DNA of 64,000 bases. It comes from Aptenodytes patagonicus (Eukaryota; Chordata; Aves; Sphenisciformes; Spheniscidae). Shown piece by piece: positions 13,801 to 25,735 of this stretch. The position numbers were made by a program, and so were the translations under genes. Below the pieces are notes generated by a model. It was not told the DNA's origin. It ran no database searches and saw only the letters and a list, made by a program, of their open reading frames with translations. The stretch lies in contig NC_134982.1 in assembly GCF_965638725.1 (NCBI RefSeq), forward strand, positions 75,282,155-75,346,154. The letters run 5' to 3'. Numbering within the stretch: position 1 is the first letter of the stretch; every line of letters starts with the position of its first letter.

Positions 13801-16800
13801 CCGTGGCTGGCACCTCCTTGCTGTCAGCTACTTGGTCAGGTCTTCCAAGCTGCTGGGTACCTCCAGGGAGGGTATCCCTGCCCCTCAGGAGGTAATACAT
13901 TTCCTCTAACCACTTCTCTGCCGGGACACTTGTATCCACATCTTAAACCCTCACCATGTTTAAAGCAGTTGTCAAAGGGCTAAAACAAGCTGTTGTCACA
14001 TCATCCTTAGGCTTGCCAATTGGCAGTAGGAGGAGGTGAGGAGGGGGAATGGCAAGCCCTGCTCAGCTGCGATTTGGAGAACTGGAAGTGAGAGTGGGAC
14101 ACAGGCACTGAACGAGGATCCAAATCTTTAAAGCAGCCCTGGTTTTAGTGAAGGTGATTATTGCATTTATTATTTTTTCTGGTGTTCTTATAGAATACTA
14201 TTATTTATACTATTTACTCATGTCACTTCACCCACTTTCCCATCAGCTTTTGCACAAGACAGACTGCAGACCCCTTGCTTCCATTAAATACTGGTACAAA
14301 GGTGATGTCCGGTTTTTTTATGCCTTATATTCTGCAAACTCCATATTTGACTCACACAGGCATAGAAACGCCATTTTCTTAGAAGAACATGATTCTTTAT
14401 TGGGGGACTCATTCTTCTTGTAACCCATTCAGATTTGATCAGCATCTCCCCATAGGTAGGTTTGTCCCATTAAAAAGAATTTTTTTCAGCTACTCATGCA
14501 TGCTGTAAGATGTTGGATTTTTTCCATTCTTTTCCTGTTTTATTTAAAGGTGAACTGAGGAGCAGAAATTAAAATAGTGAGGTATAGACTTCTGTGCTGA
14601 ATGTATCTGACATGCATGTTAGAGCAGTAGGGAGGGGAGAGGACCAGACATCTATCAGAGATAAAGACTGATTACCCTTTTAAGACTGTGTGTTGCTTTT
14701 TTCCCTTCTTCTGGGAAATCATGTTGGTACTTCCTGAAAAATATTGAGGAATGCATCCTTCCATGAAATCACAAGTACTAACGGAACAGACAGATTTCTG
14801 GTGCTGACGAAATGGCTTGTTAGCGTTAACCCCAGCAAGTGAGGAAGTACTTCAAGGACTTGACAAAGAATAGCAAATGTTTCTCTTTAAGTTACTTAGA
14901 AGTTAGTTCAGTGTTAAATTCTCCTCAGTGGCTGGTCTCTGGGCATATTCAACACACAGATAGGATCCAGATTTTATTTTCTGTTTTGTATCTTGGCTTT
15001 GAAAAGCAGCATTTATTTCTGCCTTCATTTTTTGAGTTAATTGTGCAATCCAAAATTGAGAGCAGGAACACGTCTGAATGCAGCGATACAGAATAATGCT
15101 CTGGAATGTCTTGTCATTCATTTTCAAGAGGAAGCACATCTGGTATCAAAAGCTTTGGTATGGAGAGTTTCTGTTAACAATGTTTTGGGTGTTTAGTCAG
15201 CACAGAAAGACTTTGAAAGTTTTAAATATCTTTAAAAATGTTTGTGTGTGCCTGTCTGTGTCTCTGGGTCTGACTCTCTAACTTGGCTGTCTAGCCTGTA
15301 TAAATATACAGGCTAGTAAATGAAATCATTTACTATCCAGTTGGGGCTGGGTATCATAGTATCTTAAGCCAAAGAGTCAGCGTTTCCAGTCTTCCTGCCT
15401 TCTCAGAAGAGCCAGTCAACAGCTAGTTGTCATTTCCCATGTTTGGGAAGTACCCTTAGGTGCTTTTAATTGATCATTATTAGTCAAGAACATACCTCTA
15501 CATCTTTCTCAAATTAAAATGAACAGTAAAGTTTCAGAGAAGCACAAAACCAGGAAGACTGAGGAAACACTGAAGAAGACTCAGCTTTGAGTTTGTGTTA
15601 AAGGCAGTGCTCACCTCATGGCTGTGCACCACCAGAATAACTAAGGAGCCAGATCTCTGATGAGGTTTGAGGGCAACTTCTCTGCTGAGTTAAGTGGGGT
15701 GGGACTGTGTGCTAAGTTCCATGGTGCCCATCAGAATCAGTGAGAGATTTTCCAGCAGGCTCTGTGAAGAGAGGGTGATTAGTTTTTAAAGGTAAGCATC
15801 TCAGAGGGAGCGTTTGGCAAGTAGGAGCGGTTTGCTCTGGGTGAGGCTCAGCACTAGGCTCTGCAGCACACAGAATGCCTCGTGCTGCCGCCTGACCAAG
15901 GTTGGACGCTGTGGGTATGACCCTTCCTCTCATTCTCACCAGCATTTTGAGTGAAGCTAACTTTTTCTTTTCCAGCTTCATAATTATATCAGTCTCTTTG
16001 AGAAACCATTTCCTGTTTGGTTTTCTTCCCTATTGCAAATTCCTCTAAGAAAAAAACAGCTAGAAGTAGGTCACTCTCACAAAGCATTACCAAATTCACT
16101 GTTATAAGGATCATGCTGTTTTGTTTTTTTAAAAAAGTACATCTAGTTCATTGTCATTGGCTGAAATCAGTAAAAGCTTAGGCCCATATATGCAGGAATG
16201 CAATGTGACCGTATGTCTGTACTTCTGTGTCCTTCATTTACCAATAACAATATAGGTCAATACAGAAAAAGTTTCGGTGCATCAGAGATGATGATGTTTT
16301 GTAAGTTTTAACATTTTTCTGACTTTACAACTTCGGTGAGCATTTCCAAAACCAAAGCCAAGCAGGTGTTGGAACAGAAGGCCTGTTAAGTAGAAGCAGG
16401 GAGAAAACTGCAGAGCCATTTGCAGCAACATTCTCCTGACAGGGTGGGGGGAATAGGATTTAGGGGGAAGACAGTGGATGTAAGGGACCATGAATATAAC
16501 TGTATAACCAAACAAAAATCCAGAAATGAAGGGAGGGAGAGTCTTGGGGAGAATTTGTATTACTATAAAAAATAAATTCTGCCTTGACAGAAAAGTTAGG
16601 AATGGCACGGTAGCTTCACGCTTTATGACTCTTGAGCGGTGAAACTCTCAGAGCTACACATAGCTGAAACATTTCAGAAACTCACATGGCAAACTGGTTT
16701 AAAGCCTTCTAGTTTACACCTTATGCATAGATTATCTAGGTTCCTACTCTTTCCTTTGCCTGGACACATTTATTCATGTCTAAACTCCTGCCTCTGATGG

Positions 16801-19800
16801 TATTTTTTTCTTTAAGGTAAGAATGGAGATGCATTTTGCATGTTGAATGTGTTGCCTATGATGTTTTATTATTCTATCGGGAGGCAGTTTGCCTCCCACT
16901 GCGCCTGAAGGAGGGTGGCCAAGTTTACGATGAGTCTGATACTGTCCATATTACCCTCTTTACTGCTTTTCTAGCAGGATAAGATGCTACTGTCTGACTG
17001 CAAACAGCTGTTCAGCAGCAGCTGCAGAAAGAAGTGGTGGTGTTTTACCCTGCAGACCTATCAGCTGTGGTTATTGGTAGTACAGTATGGAAGTGCAGAC
17101 ACTGAGTATGTGTAAGTTTAGGGGTATGTAAAGATTAACGCTGCTTCAAGAAGCATTAGCACCTAATTAATCTTCAGATAAGGGAAATGAAAGAGTAATT
17201 TAAAATCCGGGAAGAAAACAGACTTCGGAAGTGAGTACTCCCTTCCTGAGTGTGTTTTAGCTCCTTTCCATGTGCGGAAGATTTTGCTGAGGAAGGTGCT
17301 GAACAGTCTCCCCAGCTCGTGTGCCTCCTCGGCCCATAGCGAAAAGCCTGGCACCACAAGCCTGGCACCACCCTGCAGAGGCAACTCGGAGTGCTGACCA
17401 CTGGGAGCAGCCGGGGCAGCACCTGGCATCCTCGGCTGGGAAAACCAGCTCTGGAAACGGTGTCAGGCCCTGTCAGTAAAACTTCTGCGTGGTGTCAAAC
17501 CACATCAGGGCTTGTGGCCCCTGCCCTGCCCTGCCCTCCCTGGGAAGAGCTTCCTGAGGGCTTCAGATCAAACTGAGTGCTGCTGGATTTTACCAGCTTC
17601 TAGATGCCTACTTTGGTCGCAGCTCATTGTCATGGTATTGATTATATGCTGCTCTTCAGTATTTCCTAGCATAGCTGCTTTTTCTGGTCTCCCAAAGAAA
17701 GAAGAGGGAGAGGCATTTTGCATCTGCTTATGTGTAGAACAGTAGGAAGCTGTCCAACAGTGTGCTGAATTATATTAAGTTCTGCATTTGGTGTTTGTTG
17801 CTCTGAAGGAATAAGCCTAATTGCAGCTGTTTAAAGGAAAACCAAACCAAAACAAAACAATCTAAAAACCCCCCACAAAACATTTAAGGAGAAAAGGGAA
17901 AGATTTTTCTATAAACATTCACCTTTGTCACCTTTAACAAATTAGACAAGAAGCAACCACTAGTTCAGATTACTGTATGGATCACTGTAGAGACCACACA
18001 TTACTGTATAAATTACTGTACTAATTACCATTGTCTTTATAATGGCTTCAAATGACAATATTCCATTCTACTACATGCATGACAAGAAAATAACAAGTGA
18101 TGCAAGATAGTTTATGAATCTACAAGAAATTAAAACTAATTAAATCTCTGCAAGGGGAAAAAAGTCCTACAATTCTGCGTAGGATTCTAGGTGGAGAAAT
18201 TATCTGTTAAGCACAGAGTAAGATACAGTTACAAGACTGCCAGGAAGCCCTTTACATTAGATATTAATAATCTTATAAATTATAACAAATTATTAAAGCA
18301 AGCTAAGAAGATTTTCAGAAACTTCTGATAACTTGGTAAACCTAAATAGATTTTCCAAGGGAAATGCTGTAAGAGTTTTATAGAATGGGGCAGCCAGTTA
18401 CCACAGAGTTTGTATCAGAGTGCCTGTAAATCAGATCAAATAAAATCCTATATGGATCCCAAACCCCAGTTTCCTAATGGAGTCTGTGAATGCTCCAAGA
18501 CCCCATCGTAGAGACAAATGCCACAGATCAGGACAAGTCTTAAAGAAGATTTGTGTCCATGTGCCCTTTGTGTACATGTGTAGGCAGAAATAACTAGGCA
18601 AAGAATGTATGTCCATGTTCCTTGTTGGCTGCAGGTTCAATGAGAAAGATTGGAATCCTTTTTTTTACATTAAGTTAAAAGGTTTCCTGCTTTTGCAGGT
18701 GATTTATTTCTTTTTTGTGGGATGCAGTACCATTTGCCTGACATGGCTAGGGAATTAGTAGGGTATTAAAGCTGTCAAAAATGACAAAATGCTGCATGCT
18801 AATGGCCAGTTACGTTCATTGTCCTTGAAAGTGATGGAGAGGAGCAGAACCATGGTAGCATATAAAACCACATGAATTTGCAGGGATGCAGAAATGTTAA
18901 CTGGGAAGAGGTGTGCACACACTTTACAACAAATGCCATTTGCTTTTTAATCTCCCCTTCTTGTATTACAGAAAGAGATGACAACCAGGATGTGTCACTA
19001 AAAAGTCACCCACTGAAGAAAAGCAAAGTCCAGTTTCCTTCTTACTGCAGAGTTCAAGAACGTGACAGCCCTCATGGACTGAGCCTGCTTCTAATCCATG
19101 AAAGCAGGAAAGTTGGGAACCACAGTTACTTTCACAAATGCTTCCCACCACCATCAGTGTTCTTAACCCTGAATATGCTGCTAGGAACCTCATCTGAGCG
19201 ATATGGATTATTGAGAAAAAGAAGAATCAACTTCGTATTAGTTCTAGCTCCTTCGTTAGGGATAAGAACCTCTTCAGCCACGAACGATAACCAACTGTGC
19301 TCCTGCTGCTAAAGCTTTGCTGAAATTCAGATCCCTGGGCTGACCTCCAGATTAGTTGTTTTGAAATGAAACTGTATTGTTAGCTGCAATGTTGTTTTCT
19401 TTTTCTTTTGTTTCTTGGTATGTGCTTTGTTTCCCAAGTGCAGCAGAATATTAAGACAGTCTGGAATCACAGAAGACTTTTAGCTCCTGATGGCCCCCAC
19501 CCCTCACCAGGCCACTCAAGGCTTGGCCACCATTCCCAAATGCCAGTGAGCTTTGTGTTTCCAGGAACACAGCTGTGTTCTTCAGCTGATCAGGCAGTTT
19601 GTGCTTCATTGTGACTCATAATTGGGTGACAATGGGACAGCTTCTGATCTCAATTACATGAGTAGGAATCCAGATACAGCTCTGCAGTGTTGAAGTCTTT
19701 CCTTTGAATTCATACTGTGACTGACAGCAAATCCTCTCAGTATCTCTACAGTACATAAAAAAGCAGCTATAGTCAGCATCTTCCTGAAGTACCCTATGAA

Positions 19801-22800
19801 GTACACCAATCTGTCATGTAATTTGATATCCTCCCGTTCTCTTAGAAAAAGGGTCCCTCTCATTCACCTTAAAATTTCATCTTTTCAGGGAAAAAGAAAT
19901 TTAATTTTAGTAACTGGGAGGAAGATACAGTAAAGATGAGTAGTATAAAGGTTAGAGCAGGAGGGACTAAGTGAAGGTCTCTGTTGCATCTAAACAGTGT
20001 CCAGCAGTGTGGCTTGCTTTTCACACTGGACTAACACAAAATTTTTTTCCAGTACTGAGTCCAACTTAACTAACACATGTATGGACAGCCTGGAAGGATC
20101 CATTGCAGTAAATCAAGTCTTCTATGCCAAATATGCCCTGATAAGAGGCTTTCTTCTACAAAAAAAAGTTAAAGCAATACTTAACAGAGAGATCACAAGA
20201 GAGATACAGCTGAATAAATGGGAATCAAGTGAAACACACCTATATATTCTGTGCCTTCTAATGGATTTTGCACATTTGTGTTATTGTGAAAGATTACTCC
20301 TTCCCGAGTAAGTGCTGAACCCTGTTGCTGCCTTCCCCTTCAAGTGAGTTAGGTATGTTTACATCTTCTGAGACAGTATCAGAAGCAAATCTTGTAGAGT
20401 ATCCAGTGATTGGAACATTTAAAATAGAGGGGTAGCAGACACTAAAGAATAACAGCAAACCTTTTCTAGCTCATATTGTGGTACATTCCAATTTGCTTGC
20501 CTGCTTGCTTAAAATAGGGCTTGTAAATGTTAGTGATCACGTCCTTGCTGGGACAAAGGGCTTTTGTCTGTGAACATTCAGTGTAGCTGCAGAGGCTTTT
20601 CTGCATCTTTAGAATTATGCAAGCAGCATTATTCTTTGCTTTCAAGGGGATGAACTGAAGTGTTCCTACCTCCTTCAGTGGTCTTTGCAATCAGGTTAAT
20701 TCTTTGGGGATTGGAATGCACACACAGATAATTTCTGGCCTGATGGCACTTTTGCAGGATGTGACTAGCTTGCAGAATTCATTGCCACAGCTACTGCTGA
20801 GCTTAGTTGCCTCATTTTACAGATCAGAAATGTTACATCTTTGGAAGAAGGTACGTGGTACATGTGGATGACAACTGCCTGGAATTACAACATACGAAAG
20901 GGTTTCTTATACTCCTCTGAAGTGCCTGGGCTGTTGCACTGTTGCAGATGAAGCTGTAGCCGATACAGTGCTCTTGAACTTCACTGTGGTTAGTTGCCGT
21001 CTGGTGTACTTACGGCTGGGCAGTACTGCAGTGCTATATTTTAAAGATTAACATGAAGATGCAAATATATGGAATTTTGTGCATAAAGATCAAAGTCAAT
21101 ATATAAATTGAAAAACATGGTATTTTGTGCATAAAATAATTTATTCTTCATTTTATTACGCTACTTACCATATGCTGTTTTGGGTCTATTCACTGTAGGT
21201 CAGTCTGAAGATGAAGCAGAATTTGTTCCCAGTTACTTTGAATTATTTTTTAATAACTTTTCTGTGAATGCATTAATTTTGTGAATACAAAACTTACCTG
21301 TTGGAGTATTTTCCTTTTTCTAAAACTGTTTTTCATAAACTCTTGTGTTTCCTTTTCTGCTACAGCACACTGTATGAGGCAAAGGCAGGAAACGCAGAGT
21401 TGAACCCTAGAGGATTTGTGTTTGACCTGGCCAAAATTCCTGTAATGGGAAAAGCCCATTACAACCCAGGAGCTGAACCAGCCACAAAGAAGTGCAAAAT
21501 TTACCTGTTTTGGTTGCTTATTCTGCTGGGGAGGACATGGAATTTGCTAGGTGATGAAATAAACTTCCTCCAAATGGCAGGGTTTGGCCTTCAGCTGAAT
21601 ACCTCCCAACAGGTACCCTTGCTTCCACTGCAGGGATATTCAGCCACAGCCTGGCCATCTCATGCCATTGGCCATTTCTCATTCCCCTGTGCCTGCTATT
21701 TGATATCCCAATAAGAATATTGTCTGGAATGTGGCATCACTGCGTAAAAGTATCATATTACCCCTTCCATAGAGGAGAGAGGGGCGGCGTCCTGTTGGAT
21801 TTCATGCTTAAGGATTCCAGCTTCATCAGTAATTTGCTCGGGGCCACATGTGGACAGAATCGTGTTTTGGTTGTTAATTGCAGGTCCTGATTTATGTGAT
21901 TCCTTGCGATACATAATGAGAACTGAGTTTAAACGTGATAGTATGCAGAGGCACCCATTTCACCTACTGAGAAAAACTTTCTACCTTATCTTAATTATGT
22001 ATGTTCCTAATCATTCCAGCATTTCACATGGTTCTGGGATTTGGCGGGGGCGGGAAGGGGTTGTTGCTTATGTTTGTTGTTTGGGGTTTTTTTAATCACC
22101 TTTCTAGTCTTTCAATCAGGTCTTGTTTTTCTTGCCTAAAAATTTTTTTTTTAATCTGGTACTTAAGAGATGCTGTTAGCGTTAAGCTTCAAGGCACTAT
22201 AAGAGGGATCCCTTCAGCTGACTGAGACCACAGTCAGCTTTACTTCAGAGTGTGAAAGGTTCCTGTGATACCAAAATTGCCTTCAGTGATTAAAGACTTA
22301 ACGGCTTTTGTTGATTGTCTCTGTAATAAGGGATTTTGTAATGAACTTCTACTTTGTGTGAACATAGACTAGTGTCACTGTAGTGACAAATGTAACATGA
22401 AACAAGTCTTAACGTAACCTCCCTTACGTTTTATGAAGGTTGGAGTCCCAGGGTCTATCAAAGGGGGTTTTTTTTACTGATACACAGCAGTGAAATTGAT
22501 GATTTCCATCAGATTTGAGAGAAGTTAAAACTCTAGTTTTCTCCAAGAACTCAAGCTCTAAGCAGCAAAACTTATACCAGACAAGGTACTTAATTCTCTG
22601 GATGAATGGATTCACTAAGAACAAGGCAGGGAGAGAGGAGGAGCACAGTTAATGTGTAACTCTATGGGGACCTACAGACAACTACTCAAGACACTCAGAA
22701 ACCTAAGGGGTAAACATTGTCCCAGTGATCATGTGCAAGAAAATTCCTGGGGCTCTGTGGAAAGGACACAGAGAACAATACCCTTTGTAGTCAGGGAGCC

Positions 22801-23613
22801 ACCATTACAAAGTCTCTATCAACAATAGACTAAAAGGGTCTTTTAGCACCTTTGGGTTAATAAATTACACATTGTGGAGCCCTCTCACAAAAAGCCATTC
22901 CTTCCTTTCGCTTTTTACCTTTTCTGCATGTTCTTCAGGTTTCTCACATTTTCCAGGAGTGAGGTCTCAGAACTGGCCTTCTGCCTTTTAGTCTTCTCTT
23001 CGCTTCCCCAAGGACAATGTTGTTACAAAAAGTAGCTTTCTCACCTCTCTCTGTGCCTCCAGAAAGGATATCTCTCACCTGCGCCCTCTGAAGAGAGACC
23101 ACCAAGGGTTGGTATGCCATTATCCCTTCAGAAAGGCAGAAGCAGAGAGCCGGAGGTACCTGCAAGCACTGCAAAACAGGATGCACTATGTATAAAACAG
23201 GAATATGCTTGCTATTATATAACGTGCTTTAAGTGCTTTAGAAAGGGGATAACACTGGGGGACCCAGTATAGGCAAGTGGTCAGTGTTCAGACGTTTTTT
23301 CCTATATATTGGAAGAAATTAAAGACATCTTTAATAATTATGGAGACTATTCCAAGGGCAAAGCAAGCCAAATCAGTAGTAAGAACTTGGTAGTGGTATA
23401 CATTTAAAACTAAAATGATCAAACTTGATTTTTCATGTATTTCATGCTAAATAGAGGCAATGTTTTTCAAGGTTTAGCCAAATAAGTTGCAGCTACTAAA
23501 CTAGTTGTTTCTTTTCTGTTTTAATAAGTTTTCCTGTTTTAAAGACAGATATAATATAATAAAGAGTTATAATATTATTCTCCCAGGGAAAAAAAGTAAG
23601 TTACTTGTCCAGT
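7811..23613. other. long intergenic stretch, no gene supported
   Basis: Almost 16 kb of AT-rich DNA in which I could not support any exon, RNA gene or intact transposon. Open frames here (up to 146 codons at 18,872-19,312 and 137 codons at 21,301-21,714) lack recognised domains. Small features are a 14- to 15-bp tandem repeat at about 17,344-17,373 and scattered poly-A and poly-T runs. If synteny with human 9p21 held, MOB3B would be expected on this side of EQTN, but I did not recognise MOB3B coding sequence. Weak, ancient repeats could be missed by eye. Confidence 0.4.
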
Positions 23614-23735
23614 CTAATACATGCGTGTGCATGTATGTACGTGCACGCATATATATACATATATATTTACACACACACATATATGTGTGTGTTTAGGTGG
23701 GGATACGGATGTGGAAGTATCAGTGTGTGTATATG
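23614..23735. repeat. imperfect (TG)n/(TA)n microsatellite
   Basis: Alternating purine-pyrimidine sequence: TG/CA dinucleotides mixed with TATATA blocks and a short inverted 'ACACACACATATATGTGTGTGT' core near 23,671-23,692. It could adopt Z-DNA or cruciform structure. The overlapping open frames (63-75 codons, Tyr/Ile/Cys/Val-rich) are produced by the repeat. Confidence 0.85.
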
Positions 23736-24624
23736 TACACTCCCTGCTCTTCCCCACAGAATACATTTTTTTATTTTGGTAATTTTTAAGGGGAATGCAT
23801 CTTTCTAAGAAATAAGTGGTTGATTCCTTTTCCTCCTCCATGCATCAGTGCTGTTTGGTATGTTAATTTTTTTTAATGATGTCAGATGTGTCTTAGGCTC
23901 TTTCAGTTCTGTTTGTTATTAAATGGTGGTTCAACTGTATGGGAAGAGAGACTGACACTAACTGTTGTAGTCATTAAAAGAAAAGGAAAGATTACTTTCC
24001 AAATCAGTCCTAGTGGATGAAGCGATGAAATCCAAATATGAATAAAAGAAACATAACCTTGCAGAAGTGTTGTGAAGTTGTTTGGGATCTAACTCTTCAG
24101 CAAGAAAAATGCATGTGGTTTTCATACCGCGGGACAGAATTTCCTGGCAGGCTCACAGGACTTAGAGGTGAGATCCATCGCTGCCAATGCACCAACTTCC
24201 TCAGCCCTCCCTGGCACTGATGCGACACCAAGAAAAATCTACCAAACGTCATGCTAATGAAAACTGGCCAGCCTCTCACCGACACCAGCGGGATCGGACT
24301 AGCCATGCAAGTAGCCTTTCTTTAGCTAAGCTGGCCTGCTAGTTCTTGCCCGTAGTTCTTCGAGCTTGGGTAACTCATGGGTTTCATCATGTTCTTCAGC
24401 TGGTTCCTGACGGGACACTCCAAGACAGGAGGGACATGTAAGTAGCACCAAGCCAGCTGAAGGCAAAGCTTCATCTCCTAAACACAGAACTAGAGTGTCT
24501 TGGTTAGAATTTGACTGCCACAGAATGAAAGAGGTCTAATAGGACAACAGAAACTATAATCTCCAGCATATGGACTTACAGCTCATTGGACTGTTCTCTT
24601 TGTCCTTTGGCCTGATTCCTAAAA

Positions 24625-24668
24625 CATATATAACCATATATATATATATGCACTCTTATATATAAAGC
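24625..24668. repeat. short (TA)n microsatellite
   Basis: A block of ATATAT dinucleotides interrupted by a few C and G bases. It is a simple repeat with no associated gene. Confidence 0.7.
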
Positions 24669-24944
24669 TACTGTATACTGAATACGAGTCAGTTACGGAG
24701 CTTGAGGGGAGCAGGAGCATAGGGGTTAAGAATGGATGCCTGCTATGTAAAGACAGCACCCAGGAGAAGAAGAGCTGGTGCTGGACTTTGGGTGTCTCTC
24801 TCTGATGGTGGGGAGGAGCTGAAGATTAGAGATGCTGGAACTAATGGAGTAACTGGAAAACAGCTGCTGAGGGAAGCTAAGGAATTTGGCAGAGCTGAAA
24901 GAAGCCCGATGGCAAAGGTAGCAGGAAGGTTCTCTGGGTAGCAT

Positions 24945-25735
24945 GTGTATATCGATACACGAGAGGGCTGTGCCACCATTCAGAGGGCCCTCAACAGGTT
25001 GGAGAACAAGGCCAACAGGAACCCCATTAAGTTTAATAAAGGGAAATGCAAAGTCCTGCACCTGAGGAGGCATCAGTATGTGCGGGGGGACACCCAGCTG
25101 GAAAGCAGCTTGGCAGGGAAGGAACCTGGGCGTCCTGATGGACACCAAGCTGACCATGACCCAGCAATCTGCCCTCATGGCAAACAAGGCCAACAGCCTC
25201 CTGGGCTGCTTTAGAAGGAGTGTTACCAGCAGGTCAAGGGCTGATCCCTCCCCCGTGCTCAGCCCTGGTGAGGCACGCCTGGAGTGCTGGGTCCCGTCCT
25301 GGGCTCCCAGGACAAGAGGCAGTACAGACTGGAGCAAGTGCAGAAAAGGGCCATGAGGATGATGAACGGACCAGAGCATCTCTCACACAAGGGGAGGCTG
25401 AAAGAGACGGGACTGTTTAGCCTGGAGAAGGCCCATGGGAGATGTTATCCATATGTATAGATATTTAATATGGAGAGTGAAGAAGACAGTCAGACTCTTC
25501 TCAGTGAGATCCAATGACAGAAGCAATGGACACAAACTGAAATACAGGAAACTCCTCTTAAACGTAAAGAACTTTTTCTCTGTCATGGTGGTCAAACACT
25601 GGAGCAGGTTGCCTAGTGAGGTTGTGGGGTCTCCATCCTTGGAGATATTACAAAACTGGACACAGCCCTGAGCAACCTGTTCAAAGTGACCCTACTCTGA
25701 GTATGCGGTTGGACTAGCAACCTCCAGCAGTGCCT
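24945..25735 (+). mobile_element. CR1 LINE fragment, plus strand
   Basis: Decayed C-terminal RT region and 3' UTR of a CR1 element. Translations in shifting frames give 'IQRALNRLENKANRNPIKFNK' then 'KCKVLHLRR', the CR1 counterpart of '[16 protein letters not shown]' in the element at 5,619. Next comes 'HWSRLPSEVVGSPSLEILQN', matching the CR1 tail 'HW.RLP.EVV..PSLE.FK'. The frame changes at least three times (near 25,080, 25,215 and 25,430), so it encodes nothing. The terminal ATTCTATGATTCT-type repeat is not seen at the 3' end, so the copy is damaged at both ends. Confidence 0.85.

Noticed and set aside
23505..23841. Three small frames over the TG/TA microsatellite
   Set aside because: They are repeat-encoded, with no conserved features.
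24726..25379. 217-codon minus-strand frame
   Set aside because: It is mostly antisense to a plus-strand CR1 fragment. No recognisable domain.
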